Positions 12,183-24,376 are shown, counted from the first letter of the stretch. The stretch: 64,000 nucleotides of DNA from Hanleya hanleyi (GCA_036873755.1 JAVTVY010020287.1:1-64000), one strand, 5' to 3'. Made by a program: numbers and translations. Notes: a model not told the origin generated them from the sequence alone.

Positions 12183-12305
12183 CTGCTTCTCATCCACCAA
12201 ACGCTATATAGACGATCTTCCCATCTATTGATAATCCATGTTTAGGTGACGTCGTAAAGGATATATATATGCACCTTCACTGGATTTGAAGGAAATTACC
12301 GATAG
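12183..12305 (+). pseudogene. PLE reverse-transcriptase scrap around the YIDD motif (copy B)
   Basis: Counterpart of 7733-7860, with the same KRYIDDL-type motif followed by the DNPCLGDVV region and SPSLD, and the same loss of similarity afterwards. Its presence in both blocks shows that the PLE remnant was in place before the segmental duplication. Confidence 0.65.
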
Positions 12306-12919
12306 TTGGAGCATGGGGCATCTTCCTGTTATGATTTATACGCAATTTGAAAATTTCAAACAAGGTATTTTGGGCCCTGACGGAAGTTCGAAAGGAGGTA
12401 TGAGCTGTTCACCATGGAGTTTATTTGGGCCAGATTTAGTGGTACATGTAGTTTGATTGGATGTAGTGGACTGTGTTTATGTTTTGTACCCACTTTAAGT
12501 CGCTAATATTCTTATGGGGAAACTCGTGGTCTTTAATTAAAATCCGCGCTCTAGTATTGGCAGAGAGGAAATCATACCTGTAGTGTTCTTTGAAGCAAAA
12601 TTTTATTTCCAAGATATTTGATAGATGCCCTTGTTGCCCATGTACCTCGGTCTGTCTCGAACACTTTCACATTATCATTCTGTTTAATATATAATCTGGT
12701 GTATGTGACAAGCATGATCAATTTCGACAAGCATGATCAAATTATCACTATAAATCCCACAGGGGAATTGTAAAATGAAGGTAGGTCTTTAGAGTTTCTC
12801 ATATTATGTGAACGATATCATACACTGATGGCAAAATACGATTGTAACTTGCAAGATCTCTGGCGTAAAGTTTCTTAATTTTTGTCTAGAGCTTGTGTTT
12901 CACATCTCCATGGTGTTCA

Positions 12920-13215
12920 AATGAGCAAGCACAATCAAAGCATGACTGAGAAAACTCTAGAAAATGACTTGGAAATTCATTTGGATAAAGAATAATGGCC
13001 AGTGATTAGGTTTTTATGTAAAGAACATCACCATGTTTTGCCAGCATCATTGGAAACTGTTGGCCACTTCTCTCTTTTTAAAGGAAACGATATGGTATTT
13101 TTAGTGTTTTTATTTCATACACATTTGGAATTGATGCGAACTGTCATACGGTGGACATTATTTCATGGACGACGGCTAAATAAATTGAATGTCGGATTTG
13201 ACGCTTGCTATTCTG
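12920..13215 (+). repeat. Degenerate PLE 3'-end fragment (copy B)
   Basis: Matches 8338-8640 and, more distantly, the 3' untranslated region of the PLE. It ends near GACGCTTGCTATT, the degenerate form of the family terminus. Confidence 0.55.
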
Positions 13216-16200
13216 TTAATTAGTGGAGGGAGGATCGACAATGATTACTTTGAACAGGATATTGAATATAAGCTTCAAATATGGCAATCATTAGTAAATA
13301 TTTCTTAGATTGAAATCCGCAGATTTTCCCACAAATTTCAGACAAAATGTACGGACGCCATATGCAGTTCCTTCTGAGCGAGTTACTTATTTATACATGT
13401 ACAGTGCCTTACAAATATGTTTCGCAAAGGGCATTGGAACAGACAATAAAAAAGAAAATTACTACTGATTTTATTAGTAGGTATTAAAGCAGGTTCGTTT
13501 ATTAGTTGCCTGGGTTTGAATAATGAACTTGTAAAAATATGGAATTTTGATCATGGGTAACATTATTGCGCCTATTTCTTATCTCTTCGACTCGCGATTC
13601 AGAACTACAAAGCCTCACTAAACTATTTATAAGAATGGTTGTGGTCAGTACTACAATATGGGAAAAATAGTTCTCCCATGCGACCCGAATGCGAAAAGTA
13701 ACGAGAGAATAACGGCCATTTGGGTGTAAAACTTATTTTGGTTTCGGCACAAATAAACTGTTTCGATATGGTTTTATTCAAGAAGCGAAGACCAGAAGAC
13801 TTTTTTTTTTCGTTCGTAATGTTAACTTTTGGCACTTACACCTCACCCGATTGGAGGCCGAATATAATATCTCAGAAAATAAACGCTTGAATGGACATTC
13901 ATTTTACGTAAGGATATGCAGTTTAATTGAAACGAGATTATACCTGCCGATTTCACGACCAATATATCCATTAGCTTGCAATTCAGTAGAAAGAAGCCTT
14001 TCAATTATCTGAACCTAGAACATAGCCCACGAAATAAAAGGACAATTGGCAGCGCATGGGCGAAAGTCCGCTCAAGGGTCTACAAATCCTTAATTACACA
14101 CAAAACAGAACTGAAAATTGACGTCCAGTTATAATTTCCAATTTTCATTGTTTGACTTCTGGACGCTGAAAGGGAACTGTTTTTTGGATTCTTCAACTTC
14201 AGAAAATGGAATTGTTCACACTTATATAGACATTACCTATATATGTAGCTCATTTATCGGCTCAAAAAGGTCAACCTATCATTGTTCTGATGTCCTTGTG
14301 TCGAGGTACTTGTACGTTTTTGCGTCGACGAGTTTCATTTTGTTGAACAGGATTATTGTTTGAGGAAGGTCATCCGGTCAGCCTGATGACATGTCGACAT
14401 GTGTTGCTTCCGGTATCATTGAATCCCACAATTGATTTATATTAATATCCTGAAAGGGTTAATTAACTATACATGTACAGTACCATAAAAAAGTGGTTTC
14501 GCCAAGGGCATTGTAACAGACAATATAGGGTTTCTACGAAAAGAGAATCACCCACTGATTTTGGTCATAGCAAAACTGACCGTTGAAATGGCTGACCTGG
14601 CGGTTTATTTAATGGTTGCCATGAGTTAGGATAATGTACTTGTAACAAAAACTAATTAGCTCAGCTGTGCGCACCAGCCATCATCATCTAGCCCAACATG
14701 TACTTCACTAAAATGGTATACGTAGATCGCTAGGAATGGTTGTCCGCTTGCTATCCTTCAACCCAGCTAATTCCTAACATACACAGGAATTACATTTGAT
14801 GATCTCTCCTATACAAAAAAAAACACGAAAAATCGGTTCTAATTTCCCATGACTGTGATTCATTCCTGTGATGGCCATCATATTGTGGTCACTGAAATGT
14901 GCTGAATTTTGATTGAAATTGTGGTTTACGGGCCGCTTCCCATTCGAATTTCTCGGCCCATCCTCACAATACGTTTATTCTCACACATTGAATATACATT
15001 GCTGATATTACATTTATCGTATTATTGAGTTCGTGCTTATTCATATGATATTTTAACATTCATGTAACATATATGTTATAAACGGATAGTATGTACAAGT
15101 GCGTGAGGATTAACGAGTGAAGGAGAGAAGATATATACAAAAGTTTTTATTTGGGAGTAGGAATTAAAGTCCATATAATTAAGCATGAAGCTGTAAGGAT
15201 TCATTAACTGTGCATAACTGTTTCAATTCATATTATTCTCGTGAAATGTCTTGGTGGTTGTTATGACAATGTTCCCGTCGATTACACCGTGCGCCGTCCA
15301 GAAAAAAAAACTAGGGATCCAAGAAATTTGTGATCCTAGAAATCTGTGCCTGTAACATGGCGCCAACGGCGTATCAGGGTAGGGTGGCAGGCTTCGCCCT
15401 AACTGCCCGTGGATGTCGTTGGCATTGTTCGATTTAGTTTGAATGTAAAAGCTGTTCTTGTTTCTGTCGATTGCCCATGGTCAGGGTGTTGGTTCAGGGA
15501 TTCCACTGAAATGGCTAAGTCTATGGTCAGGGTGGTCCCCTTGTGGTTTGGAGGGTCTTTGTCCTGTGGGTCGGTGGTCTGTGATCTGTGGTCGGTTGTC
15601 TTGAGTTCGATTAGTTCTGGTGTTGTCCTGCTCATTTTATACTTTGTTCAAAGTTTGGCAGTACTCATTGTATCCAGCTTTGCTAGACCGAAACAAGATA
15701 AAATTCCACAGCGAGGTGTCCTCTTCTCCAAACCAATGAGGTGGTCTGCCAGTGCCAAGTATAAATACTACTACTCTATGATAGCAATTTTCCAGTTATC
15801 ATAAAACACATTTACTTGTATGTTGTAAGCTAATAACACACTGGGCCTTATGGTTCTTCAATAACAAATAACATGATCTTGAGGCACGGTATTTGTCACA
15901 GCACATTCGTCGGTTTGGACGTGAAAACATACATTTTCTCTCTCCGTAAACATATGAAGATCGGCCGAAGACAAAACAAACTTGCATCGAAATATTTGTT
16001 TTGTCAATAGTTAGCTATTATCCAAAGACGGCATTTGTTCTGGAATGGGTTCATATATAGAACAAAATAAACTTTATTAAAATGCCGAGCTTTGAACGAT
16101 TCGCATTGTGCCGTACTGAAAATAAAAATCGATACTCTCGATCTTGTTTTAGTGATGGGTAACTTTGTTTCTTCTTTATCATTGTGCCTATTTCTTTCCA

Positions 16201-16402
16201 CTTCGAATCTCAATTCAGAAATGCAAAGCTTCATTCTACTATTTTCAAGAATGGTTGTGGCCAGTACTAAAACATAAAAAAATAGGGACCCGAACCCGAA
16301 AAGTAACGAGAGAGTAGCAACCATTTGGATGTAAAACTTATTTTGGTTCCTGCACAAATTATCTACTTCAAGAATTTTCGTTCTTTGGTTGTAGTCATAT
16401 CG

Positions 16403-17120
16403 AAGTTAACTTGGGCCTTGGGTTCAAGGCCCAAGATACGGAGCCTGAGAATTACGCTGAACATACAAAATTGTATGCTGACTACAAAATATATTTCATT
16501 CGATAACTTATATTTTGGCACTTAAACCGTACCTCATTGGAGGCCGAATAAAATATGCAGGAAAACAAACGTTGGAATGGAGCTTCAATGACGTAAAGAC
16601 CTGCATTTAACTAGAAATGAGTTTATACCTGCCGATTTCACGACAAAATTATTTCCTGGCTTGCTGTTCTAGAGAAAGACGTTTTCCAGTAATATTGACC
16701 TTGTACATAGTCCTTGCAATAAAATGAAAAAAATGTCAGCGTATGGGCGAAAATTCGCTCAAGGGGGATACTAATCCCTAATTAGATCACGAAACAAAAA
16801 TGCAGTTAAAATTTTAATTTTTTTTTATTATTCTTTGACTCGTGAAAGCTAAAAGGAAACTTGGAAATTCAAGTTCAAGCTTCGGGGTTATATTTTTGGA
16901 TTCTCCAACGTCAGAAAGCTGAAAATGGAATTGTAACGCTTACACGAACATTATCGGGCTTATTCGTCGGCTCAGAAAGTCGCCGTATCATATTTCTTAT
17001 GCGTTTCGAGGTACATGTATGTTTTTTTGTGTGCAGATGAGTCTCATTTTGTTCAGGAGGATTATTGTTTGACGGAGGTCATCCGGTCAGCCTGATGGCA
17101 TATCGTAGTGTTTTTCCGTT
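16403..17120 (+). repeat. Third partial copy of the complex repeat, continuing past the duplication
   Basis: Directly after the end of copy B the sequence goes on with segments that match 9200-9840 and 13800-14420: the AATAAAATAT block, the GACCTGCATTTAA block, and the GTCATCCGGTCAGCCTGATG block at 17078-17097. This suggests that the region grew by repeated duplication of overlapping units rather than by a single event. Confidence 0.5.
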
Positions 17121-17782
17121 ATCACTGAATCCTTTATTAGTATAATTAGTTCAGGAATTGAGGCATTCTTAGACGTGGTTTATTCGTTACCTAATATTAA
17201 AATGTTTGATACTACAAGCATATGTTTACTCACGAGCACTGCTCCTCAATTTCGTCCACTTTTTTTATGTCTTCCACTCGATACATGACGAAGAAGGCGG
17301 AGAAGCATACATAATAGATGAAATTCGTGTTTACTATATTCGATCGACAACTATTGATCTGTCAGCTGTTTGGTTCAAGGAAGGATCAGATTTACCCCAT
17401 CAAATTTCACAAGGATAAGCCAATCATACAATTATCCTGTATGTAGGCCGTCTGACATTGGTGTATGCGAGGAAGTTTGGAACAATGACGTATACTAATA
17501 TATAACCCAACGGTCTGTTAACAGAATTCTACATGAACGGTTGGTTGCATTATAATTCTATCATCTGTGTTTATCCATTCATTAGATATTGTCAAGTCAG
17601 CCGTTCGTTAGACAGTCGATTTATTCAGGAGTCCCTTAGCAGAAGATCGTTTGTTGGACGCTCATTCCGAAGAACCTGCTTATGGGATATACGCATATTA
17701 GTATCATTTGCTAGGTCCCGAGTCCCGATTCCCGATTCCAACCAACGTCGCGTCACAGAACACTATTCCAGTACACGTGTTT

Positions 17783-17925
17783 AGCCGTCAATCAATAATC
17801 AGCCGTCCTTCATAAAGACATTTCCGCGCCCATAATCCAAAAACGTAATTCATAGAACAGCATTTGCACCAAATTCTGAAAAAAACAACAATCATATTGT
17901 GCATAAACATAGGCTATACTATCAA
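17783..17925 (-). repeat. Solo PLE 3'-end fragment
   Basis: Minus-orientation, 5'-truncated fragment with the family tail, including the sequence reading GGACGGCTGATTATTGATTG on the minus strand and the preceding block with the CCAAAAACGTAATTCATA counterpart. Similar to 42893-43030. Confidence 0.6.
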
Positions 17926-18359
17926 ACAGCCTCAATTCCAGATTTCTTAAATCTGATGATACATATTGAACTCTGATGGCTAAATAAGATCATAATACAG
18001 GCTTCATACTACAGGTCGTTTGGATGTCACATGATCAGCCATGACTGGGATACATTACTCCCTGCACAGTCGAACAAATGGAATTCTAACAACATTACCA
18101 CTTAAAGGTGATGAGTTAGAGTCATTGCCACATTCCATCACTACCAATAAAGGACTATGAAGCATGGGTATCATCCTTTTCCGGTTATGGCCTGCATTCT
18201 ACACTCACTGCTCATCATCTCCCTGCTCTACCACGCCGACTTTAGTCGAAGTTATATGATGTCTCTCCCTTGTCCTTCCGTCCGTCTGTCCTTAGTCAGT
18301 TTGGCTTAACCATGTCGGTATGAGGCTTTGAATTACGTTTCACTCAGAAATTAAATCTG

Positions 18360-18800
18360 TACAGGTGTGTTGAACATCTACAATAAAAGCATGGTTGAGA
18401 TACAAATCATCACTGGGATCATTTTTGGTTCTTGTGATGTGTTTAGATATACAGTCAGAATATTCGCCTGTGTGATCATATGAAATCTTGTCAGTATTCC
18501 GGCATTTTGTTCCACCACCTTTATATGTGCCGTGAAATTACGTGTTATTCTAAAGATTTTGAGGTCAACTGGTCAAGTTAATTTAATTAAACACAACGTC
18601 AAAAGCGATACTAACAAGAAGTCATATGACCTTACAGACAAATATACTGACTGCCTATTTTAAAAACATCGCAAGAATCAAAAGTGATCCCTGTGATGAT
18701 TTGTATCCCAGCCACGCTTTGATTGTAGCTGTTCATGTGGACTTCTTGCATGGCTTGACCACATACCTCAGGCACTGACTTGAGCTGTATTAGATACAAA
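18360..18800. repeat. Inverted pair of a second repeat subfamily related to the PLE 3' end
   Basis: The plus-oriented copy (about 18365-18545) and a minus-oriented copy (about 18585-18800) are inverted relative to each other with only about 40 bases between them. The block containing CTACAATAAAAGC, GATACAAATCATCAC and GGATCATTTTTGGTTCTTG is mirrored. Related copies lie at 34845-35110, 40690-40865 and 57117-57284. The outer part (TCTAATAC...CTAGGGGCCG in the 34.8-kb copy) resembles the start of the PLE 3' untranslated region at 48108. Confidence 0.6.
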
Positions 18801-18899
18801 TATTTCAGAGAGATTATTTAATAGCCCTATAAAGTCATCTATTGAAAAATGATGGACGATGTGACCGCCAGATGACAATATCCTGAAACTGAATCTAAC

Positions 18900-20874
18900 C
18901 TTGTCAGGACAGTGTCCTGAGTTATGATTCACCAAACTTCTCGGGTGTTTTTTTCCATGTAATTCCAAAGAATTTTTTTTTTCACACCATCGAAAAATGG
19001 CATGTTGCTTATCCGGATTGTATCATGTATAATTTCGTTTTACTAAATATATCGAAACTTCACGGATGTTTTGCCCATATTTTTCATAAGAAACTTATTT
19101 AGATTGAGATCAAACTGTTAGCGATCCAAATGAGGCATAGCTTTTTGAATTGTATTTCTCGTTTTGTCAACACGATATTATGCCCCCAACCGGGTGAGCA
19201 TGATATCGTTATATTCTTTGTCATTAGCATAAAAATCCACAATCCATCGGGTTTCTCCGAACTATAGATATTTTGTGACTGAAACGAGTTTATGTTTACA
19301 CAAGATATCAACAACACGTTTGAATTATTATATCCCCCTAAGGAATGAGCCTCATAAGCCTGAATTTTACACAACTTCAGTGGCAAGCATAGGCGAGTGT
19401 TGACGACCAAAGAGAATTCATGTTCTTACAGTCGAAATTCAAAATACTTTAGAAATACAGCATAGCACGCAGGCTGACAAATAAGGACATCGTGTCACGT
19501 GCCACAAAGCCAAATAATTGGCGGGAATGGGATTTGGGAGACTTTGACGCACATGCTTCAGTAATAACAGTAATAAGTTTATCCTCTCACTGCTTAGTGC
19601 CAATCAATATGTTTGGTCAAAGAAAACTTTGTTTGGCTAAAATATAAACATTAGCAAAGCACTACTGTCTACATACACTTTACAGTGTACGGTATGCCTC
19701 ATAACCCAGAAGGATGTTTTTTCCCCCTAATCGTTCACTTCGTGTGATTGATCCAAATGCCCCTGCTTAATTTACGATAGAAGGTGGGTGTTATAGAAGT
19801 GCAGTGCAGACAGAACAAACTAAGTGGTATGTGTATATATTTGTACATCATTACATCTCGTTCGAGAAACAGACTGCACTGTCTCATACAGTAGGAAAAT
19901 CGATGGTCATCCAAAGATGGCATGATTGAAGTACGGATCTAGTTTATGTCCCATAGTTACTTCATTGTCTCAGGAATATATTCCATAAACTCCCTACCAT
20001 TATCCTTGCTAAAAAGCATTAATTATAAACAAGCTAATCAACGAACTACCGTGAGCTTAAAGTTTTTCAATGTTTGACCAGCATTTAGAATGTTTGCAGT
20101 CAATTCTTGTCGCTTTAACTATAGCATGCAATGACTACGAAGTAGGGTAGGGGAGAGTCATGCAGCCGTGAACACACAAATTATACATGGATAAAATTTA
20201 AATAATCATGGGCAATTCAAATTCGCCAAAACCCATTAGCCCGCTATGGTCAGTTTTTTGGGTTTTCAAATCAATATTTCCAAGGCATTTGCTGTTGGGA
20301 AGACGACATTGTCTTAACCAACGGAAGCCACCAAAGACATACTCGCGCTTTTATAAGAGACATTTACAGCTCTTTGTAGATTTTTAGCTTCGTGTTTGGA
20401 TTCTGGGAAATTGTGATGAAGCAGTCTTGGAGAATGAGAAATCTAACAGAGACATGCACGTACACCGGAATATGACTGACTGGACTCTGTGAAAATGGAC
20501 GACTGAGCTGATGTATAGACTCCAGTATCATACGACATAATCCAAGTGGATACACTGATCGTCTTGACCTGCAACACTGCCGGGTATATCTCACATTTCT
20601 TCATATAACATCTGTAGCAACGTCCTGTAAGAGCCACAGTCAAAATGATTCGTCATTTTGTTTGTTTGTGTAACTTCTGAAGGAAGTGGGATTTGTTCCA
20701 GTTTGGTCAAAAGATCAGACGAAACCGAAAAAGAAAAACTACAGCAGTTACGTTTTAATTAGTTACACATGAAACAACTGACAACGTCTTTTGACTGAGG
20801 CCTTCACAAGAGAGATCTTTAGACCAGAAACATGTTACCTCAATATCTCTATATCTTGGTGTATATTATTTCAG
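18900..20874. other. Sequence without recognisable genes
   Basis: Apart from short open frames without recognisable domains, nothing could be assigned here. The upstream receptor exon that should precede 20875 (phase 0 at its 3' end) was looked for between about 16.6 and 20.87 kb and not found. Confidence 0.5.
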
Positions 20875-21012
20875 GGTTCCACCGGTATAGCCATGAAGAC
20901 CGTGTTCGAATACCTTTATGGTCGACCGACTGTAATCGCCATTGTTGGAGCCTTATTATCTGGTGTAAGCGTCTCCACGGCTGAGGTGACCGGACTCTGG
21001 AACCTCATACAG
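20875..21012 (+). CDS. GABBR2-like exon a: Venus-flytrap lobe 1
   Basis: 46 codons, phase 0 at both ends, acceptor TTATTTCAG and donor GTAATA. The peptide begins GSTGIAMKTVFEYLYG and ends GLWNLIQ. It corresponds to the lobe-1 part that ends in the family's WNL(V/I)Q motif, where a helix packs near the ligand cleft. A PxxT-type turn in GB2 is replaced here by LLSGVSVSTAE. It is the first exon that can be recognised; the preceding exon must also end in phase 0. Confidence 0.88.
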
Positions 21013-21647
21013 GTAATAATCATATTCGTGGGTGATGTGTATACCTGAGTCATACCTGTGTCAATTCAAATACAGGTGAATACAGGCAGAAATCTTATAC
21101 AGGTAATATTAGAATACAGGGGAGAACTGTAAACATGAGGAAATCGACGATACATCACGATATATTTGACAAACATGAAAATTGTACTGGAATCTGTTGA
21201 GAATAAAATACAGTTGAAATTAGAGTACAGTTGAGATTAGACTTCAGGTGTGAATGAGACCTGAAAGGGTAAAAATCTTCATATACGTTATCCTGAAAAC
21301 GGTTTTCTTTCCATCTTAGCATTAATGTGTTCTAGTAATAATAGCTGTTCGTCTCTCACTCTCTCCAGGTCAGATGTCTTGATGTTCATTAAAAATAATG
21401 GATTTAATGGAAATAGCACATGTTTCGAATACTGGATATAGTGAGGGCGGGGGAGTCATGGAAGTTACGATGTATCGTGAGCACGTAACATACATGCCTA
21501 AGTTAGCGGTGTGGAACATTTTAAGATACGCATTTCAAAAGTTTGAAGGTTCATGGGTCTTTAACAGAGTTTGATGAACAGCGAGTTTACATAAAGAACA
21601 GCATGTCTTGTTGTCATCATTGAAAACTGTTGACAGCTTATCCCTTA

Positions 21648-21670
21648 CTTTTTTTTTTTTTTTTTTTTTT
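21648..21670 (+). repeat. Poly-T tract
   Basis: A run of more than 20 T bases lies in the intron between exons a and b. It may be the reverse of a retroelement poly-A tail, but no element could be attached to it. Confidence 0.8.
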
Positions 21671-21734
21671 CTTCAAATTTTCATTTCATACTTATGTGTA
21701 ATTGATGCAAATTGTCGTAAGAAAAATGTCTAAT

Positions 21735-22105
21735 TCCCCCTAACCCGGAGCTAGCGGCTGTATGACTCCTGTACTTCAACATCCTCATCATGTTGATATG
21801 AACGGGCACAATCAAAGCGTGACTGAGATACATTATTTTCTAGATAACGTTTTTACAAAGAAAATCATATGGATTAAAATAACGGGTTCGTTATTTTTGG
21901 AGCATCATGCCGGCGTCATTGAAAACTGTTGACCGTTTTTCTCTTGCAGGAAGCTAACATATATTTATCTAGACTATGATTGTTTTCTTTAAGTTTGGTG
22001 GTAATTCTATTATATGAATTAGGTTTTTGGATTTTGGACGCGGAAATTCTTTAATAGACGGCGGCTGAATATTGAACGATGGACTAGACGCTTGTATTTC
22101 GATTA
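21735..22105 (+). repeat. Solo PLE 3' end (nearly full 3' untranslated region)
   Basis: Begins at TCTAATTCCCCCTAACCCGG, just after the position where PLE coding sequence would end, and ends at the family terminus GGACTAGACGCTTGTA. Order and spacing follow 48108-48505 and the reverse of 3005-3390. It sits in sense orientation within intron a of the receptor gene. Confidence 0.75.
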
Positions 22106-22121
22106 TTGGCGGCTGAACCTT

Positions 22122-22142
22122 AATTCTCTCTCTCTCTCTCTC
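22122..22142 (+). repeat. (TC)n microsatellite
   Basis: About ten TC repeats directly beyond the PLE 3' end. Variable-length simple sequence next to PLE termini would fit target-primed insertion, but it may be chance. Confidence 0.8.
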
Positions 22143-22776
22143 CTTTTGTGGACGAGGGTTGAACAGTAAATGCCTATATGGTATGCTCATTTATTCCACT
22201 TAATTAATGGACGACATATTTTATTATTATACCTCATGTAAATTGTATTGCTTTCATTGGTTGACAGCCTGTCACGTGTCATTCTACAAATCGTGATGTT
22301 CAGTTATGTTGCAGTCATATCTTGCCTTACCGTTGAATAAATGTCATGTACCACGGCAGAGCGTTGGACATGACAAATTGTTCCACGGCGACATCTGCGG
22401 GACCAAGAGTTGCCTCCCATAGTGCGCGCGCCAATGCAAAACCAACACGAAGATTGATGTGTATCTTCGACGACCTGATGTGTATACGTCGACCCGTTGG
22501 TGATAGAAATTAGTGAATGTGATTTGATAATTGATTGAAATAAACTTGGCATCTTTTGAAAAGGTACGTAAGATCACCGAGAACGTTACTCACCCAAATT
22601 ATGCGATTGAGTCGACAAACAAGCCGGGATCGAACAGTCGATCTTGACACGGCGTTTTGAAATCAACAACAGTCGCAGTGTTGAACACGATATGCTTATT
22701 TCACCGTACCATCCTCATTCACATGATTATAAAGTCCCATTTTCTTCAAATAGGGCATTCGGTATAATAAAACAAC

Positions 22777-22911
22777 TATTGCATGTTATAGAGTGGAACA
22801 TCACGATTTGTCAGCTCTCGACAAGTGATGTACTACTCGCGCTGCGCGCTCGTTGTATATCACTTGTCTCGAGCTGACAAATCGTGATGTTCCACTCTAT
22901 AACATGCAATA
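22777..22911. mobile_element. Long palindrome (foldback/MITE-like)
   Basis: Two arms of about 55 bases are near-perfect inverse copies (TATTGCATGTTATAGAGTGG at the left edge, its complement at the right edge), meeting at a G/C-rich centre near 22843 (GCGCTGCGCGC). Transcribed, this would form one long hairpin. No coding sequence is present. A shorter related stretch (AATCGTGATGTTC) occurs at about 22288-22300. Confidence 0.85.
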
Positions 22912-23586
22912 ATTGTATAATATAGGTATTGCAGAGATACCCAAGAAAGACAATGATATGAACAATGGTGTGTATTGGAAAAATCATACGAACCTAGTGT
23001 ACCTAATTGGTAATTTGCATCTATCGTGGCCAGTGTCTATCATTGCGACTTCGTGTATCTATTATCTGGATCTATGTTGTCAGTGAAAACAATGCCTCCG
23101 ATTTCATGTGGAAGAAATGTCTAAGAGGGTATTTAACTGCTCCAGCTATATTCCGAAGCAGTCGTGCTTCGTAATAAATGTATTTTGTTTCCAGGGCTTA
23201 TTCACAAAGGACACAATAACTTTTATCTTCTCGCTCCACTTCACTTATTACAACTGTCATCTTGGCTGAATGCGCCTGATTATACAATACACCAATCATG
23301 GTGTTTAGTTTGCACTCGAAACTGGAACTTGTATTTTATGTTCCTTTTAAAATGGACTTCTAATTGCATTTTAGTGTTTAATTCATTTCGGTCCAATGTT
23401 TATGAGACAATTACAGATGTATTGAAAATCGATACCTCCAGTATTAGTTTACCATAAATTGCGCATTCACACTAACCACTTGCTAAGAATGACAATCCAC
23501 TAATCTAACTACTAATCTAACATGGTATACAGTTACTCGGCTGCCCACCAGTCTAACCTACGCGGGAATTACATATCTATTTCCAG

Positions 23587-23757
23587 GTTGCTTACGGTTC
23601 CACCACTCCCACCTTATCGAACAGGAAGAGGTTTCCATATTTCTTCAGGACTATCTCCTCGGGCAATGATTTCAACCCAGTCCAAATTGATCTGATGAAA
23701 AAGTTCGGCTGGAAGAGAGTGGCCACGCTGAACGAGAACAACGAACCCTTTGCGAGC
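23587..23757 (+). CDS. GABBR2-like exon b: Venus-flytrap lobe 1, FFRT segment
   Basis: 57 codons, phase 0 at both ends, acceptor TTTCCAG and donor GTAAGC. It reads VAYGSTTPTLSNRKRFPYFF, then RTISSGNDFNPVQIDLMKKF and GWKRVATLNENNEPFAS. The (S/A)xTTPxLSxRxxxPxFFRT block is a hallmark of GABA-B receptors, and GW(K/R)RVATL is the strand leading into the hinge. This is the most conserved extracellular exon in the window. Confidence 0.93.
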
Positions 23758-23970
23758 GTAAGCACGATATGATCAAATACACCACATCGTAGCAGAACGA
23801 ACAATCTTACATATCAAATTTCACCAGAATGATCTGATAAAATATTAATGTAAGATACAGCTTTTTGACCTCACATGACTCGGGTAACCTTCAATTTGTG
23901 TCCAGTTTGGCATGGCCTAAAAGGAACATATCCAAAGATATATTTCTTTAGGCTGAAACATCTCGGGGGT

Positions 23971-24197
23971 TGTCACTGATGAATGCTTGTCACTGATGAA
24001 TGTTTGTCAATGATAGATGCTTGTCACTGATGAATGTTTGTCCTGATGAATGCTTGTCACTGATGAATGTTTGTCCTGATGGATGCTTGTCACTGATGAA
24101 TGTTTGCCCTGATGAATGCTTGTCACTGATGAATGTTTGTCCTGATGGATGCTTGTCACTGATGAATGTTTGTCCTGATGCATGCTTGTCAATGATA
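23971..24197 (+). repeat. Minisatellite, about 33-bp unit
   Basis: A unit of the type TGATGAATGTTTGTCC followed by TGATGAATGCTTGTCAC is repeated about six to seven times with a few variants. As the unit is divisible by 3, both strands stay open (66 and 120 codons), but the repetition explains this. It fills nearly half of the 517-base intron between exons b and c. Confidence 0.92.
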
Positions 24198-24274
24198 TGA
24201 ATTTGAGGACATGTTTTGACCGGCAGTCTCTAAGATAAATAGTTTTCTTCAGCTTGTGCGTCCTTTCTTTGTAG

Positions 24275-24376
24275 GTGACAAATAATCTGATCAGTAGTCT
24301 AAAAGCAGCTAATATGACAATCGTGGCTTCTGAAAGCTTCAATTCAGATCCTTCTGAGGTTGTGATCAAACTGAAG
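24275..24376 (+). CDS. GABBR2-like exon c: Venus-flytrap hinge/lobe 2
   Basis: 34 codons, phase 0 at both ends, acceptor TTTGTAG and donor GTATGT. It reads VTNNLISSLKAANMTIVASE, then SFNSDPSEVVIKLK. This matches the GB2 stretch ending in ESFxxDPxxxVKxLK. One N-glycosylation sequon (NMT) is present. Confidence 0.9.

Larger units (their letters stand above)
11951..16402 (+). repeat. Large direct duplication, copy B
   Basis: Second copy of the block at 6974-11758, in the same orientation and separated from it by only about 190 bases. The spacing between matching landmarks is 4.58-4.64 kb over most of the length. Copy B lacks the roughly 500-base piece with the 32-bp minisatellite. Extra copy-B bases at about 12840-12920 and 15120-15180 are indel differences. 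Divergence by eye is several percent, so the duplication is not very recent. Confidence 0.75.

Noticed and set aside
15346..15372. CTGTAACA followed by TGGCGCCAACG, like an LTR end plus primer-binding site
   Set aside because: No LTR structure, polyadenylation signal or partner LTR could be found around it, and the matching site in copy A (near 10725) has a different sequence. Kept only as a note.
22304..22577. Two overlapping minus-strand frames (82 and 77 codons) next to the palindrome
   Set aside because: No similarity to a transposase or other known protein could be seen; they overlap each other in different frames and are probably chance.
23971..24197. CTGATGA cores in the minisatellite, considered as hammerhead ribozymes because some PLEs carry them
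   Set aside because: The required GAAA box and stems are absent; the CTGATGA is simply part of the tandem unit. No hammerhead was found near the PLE 3' ends either.
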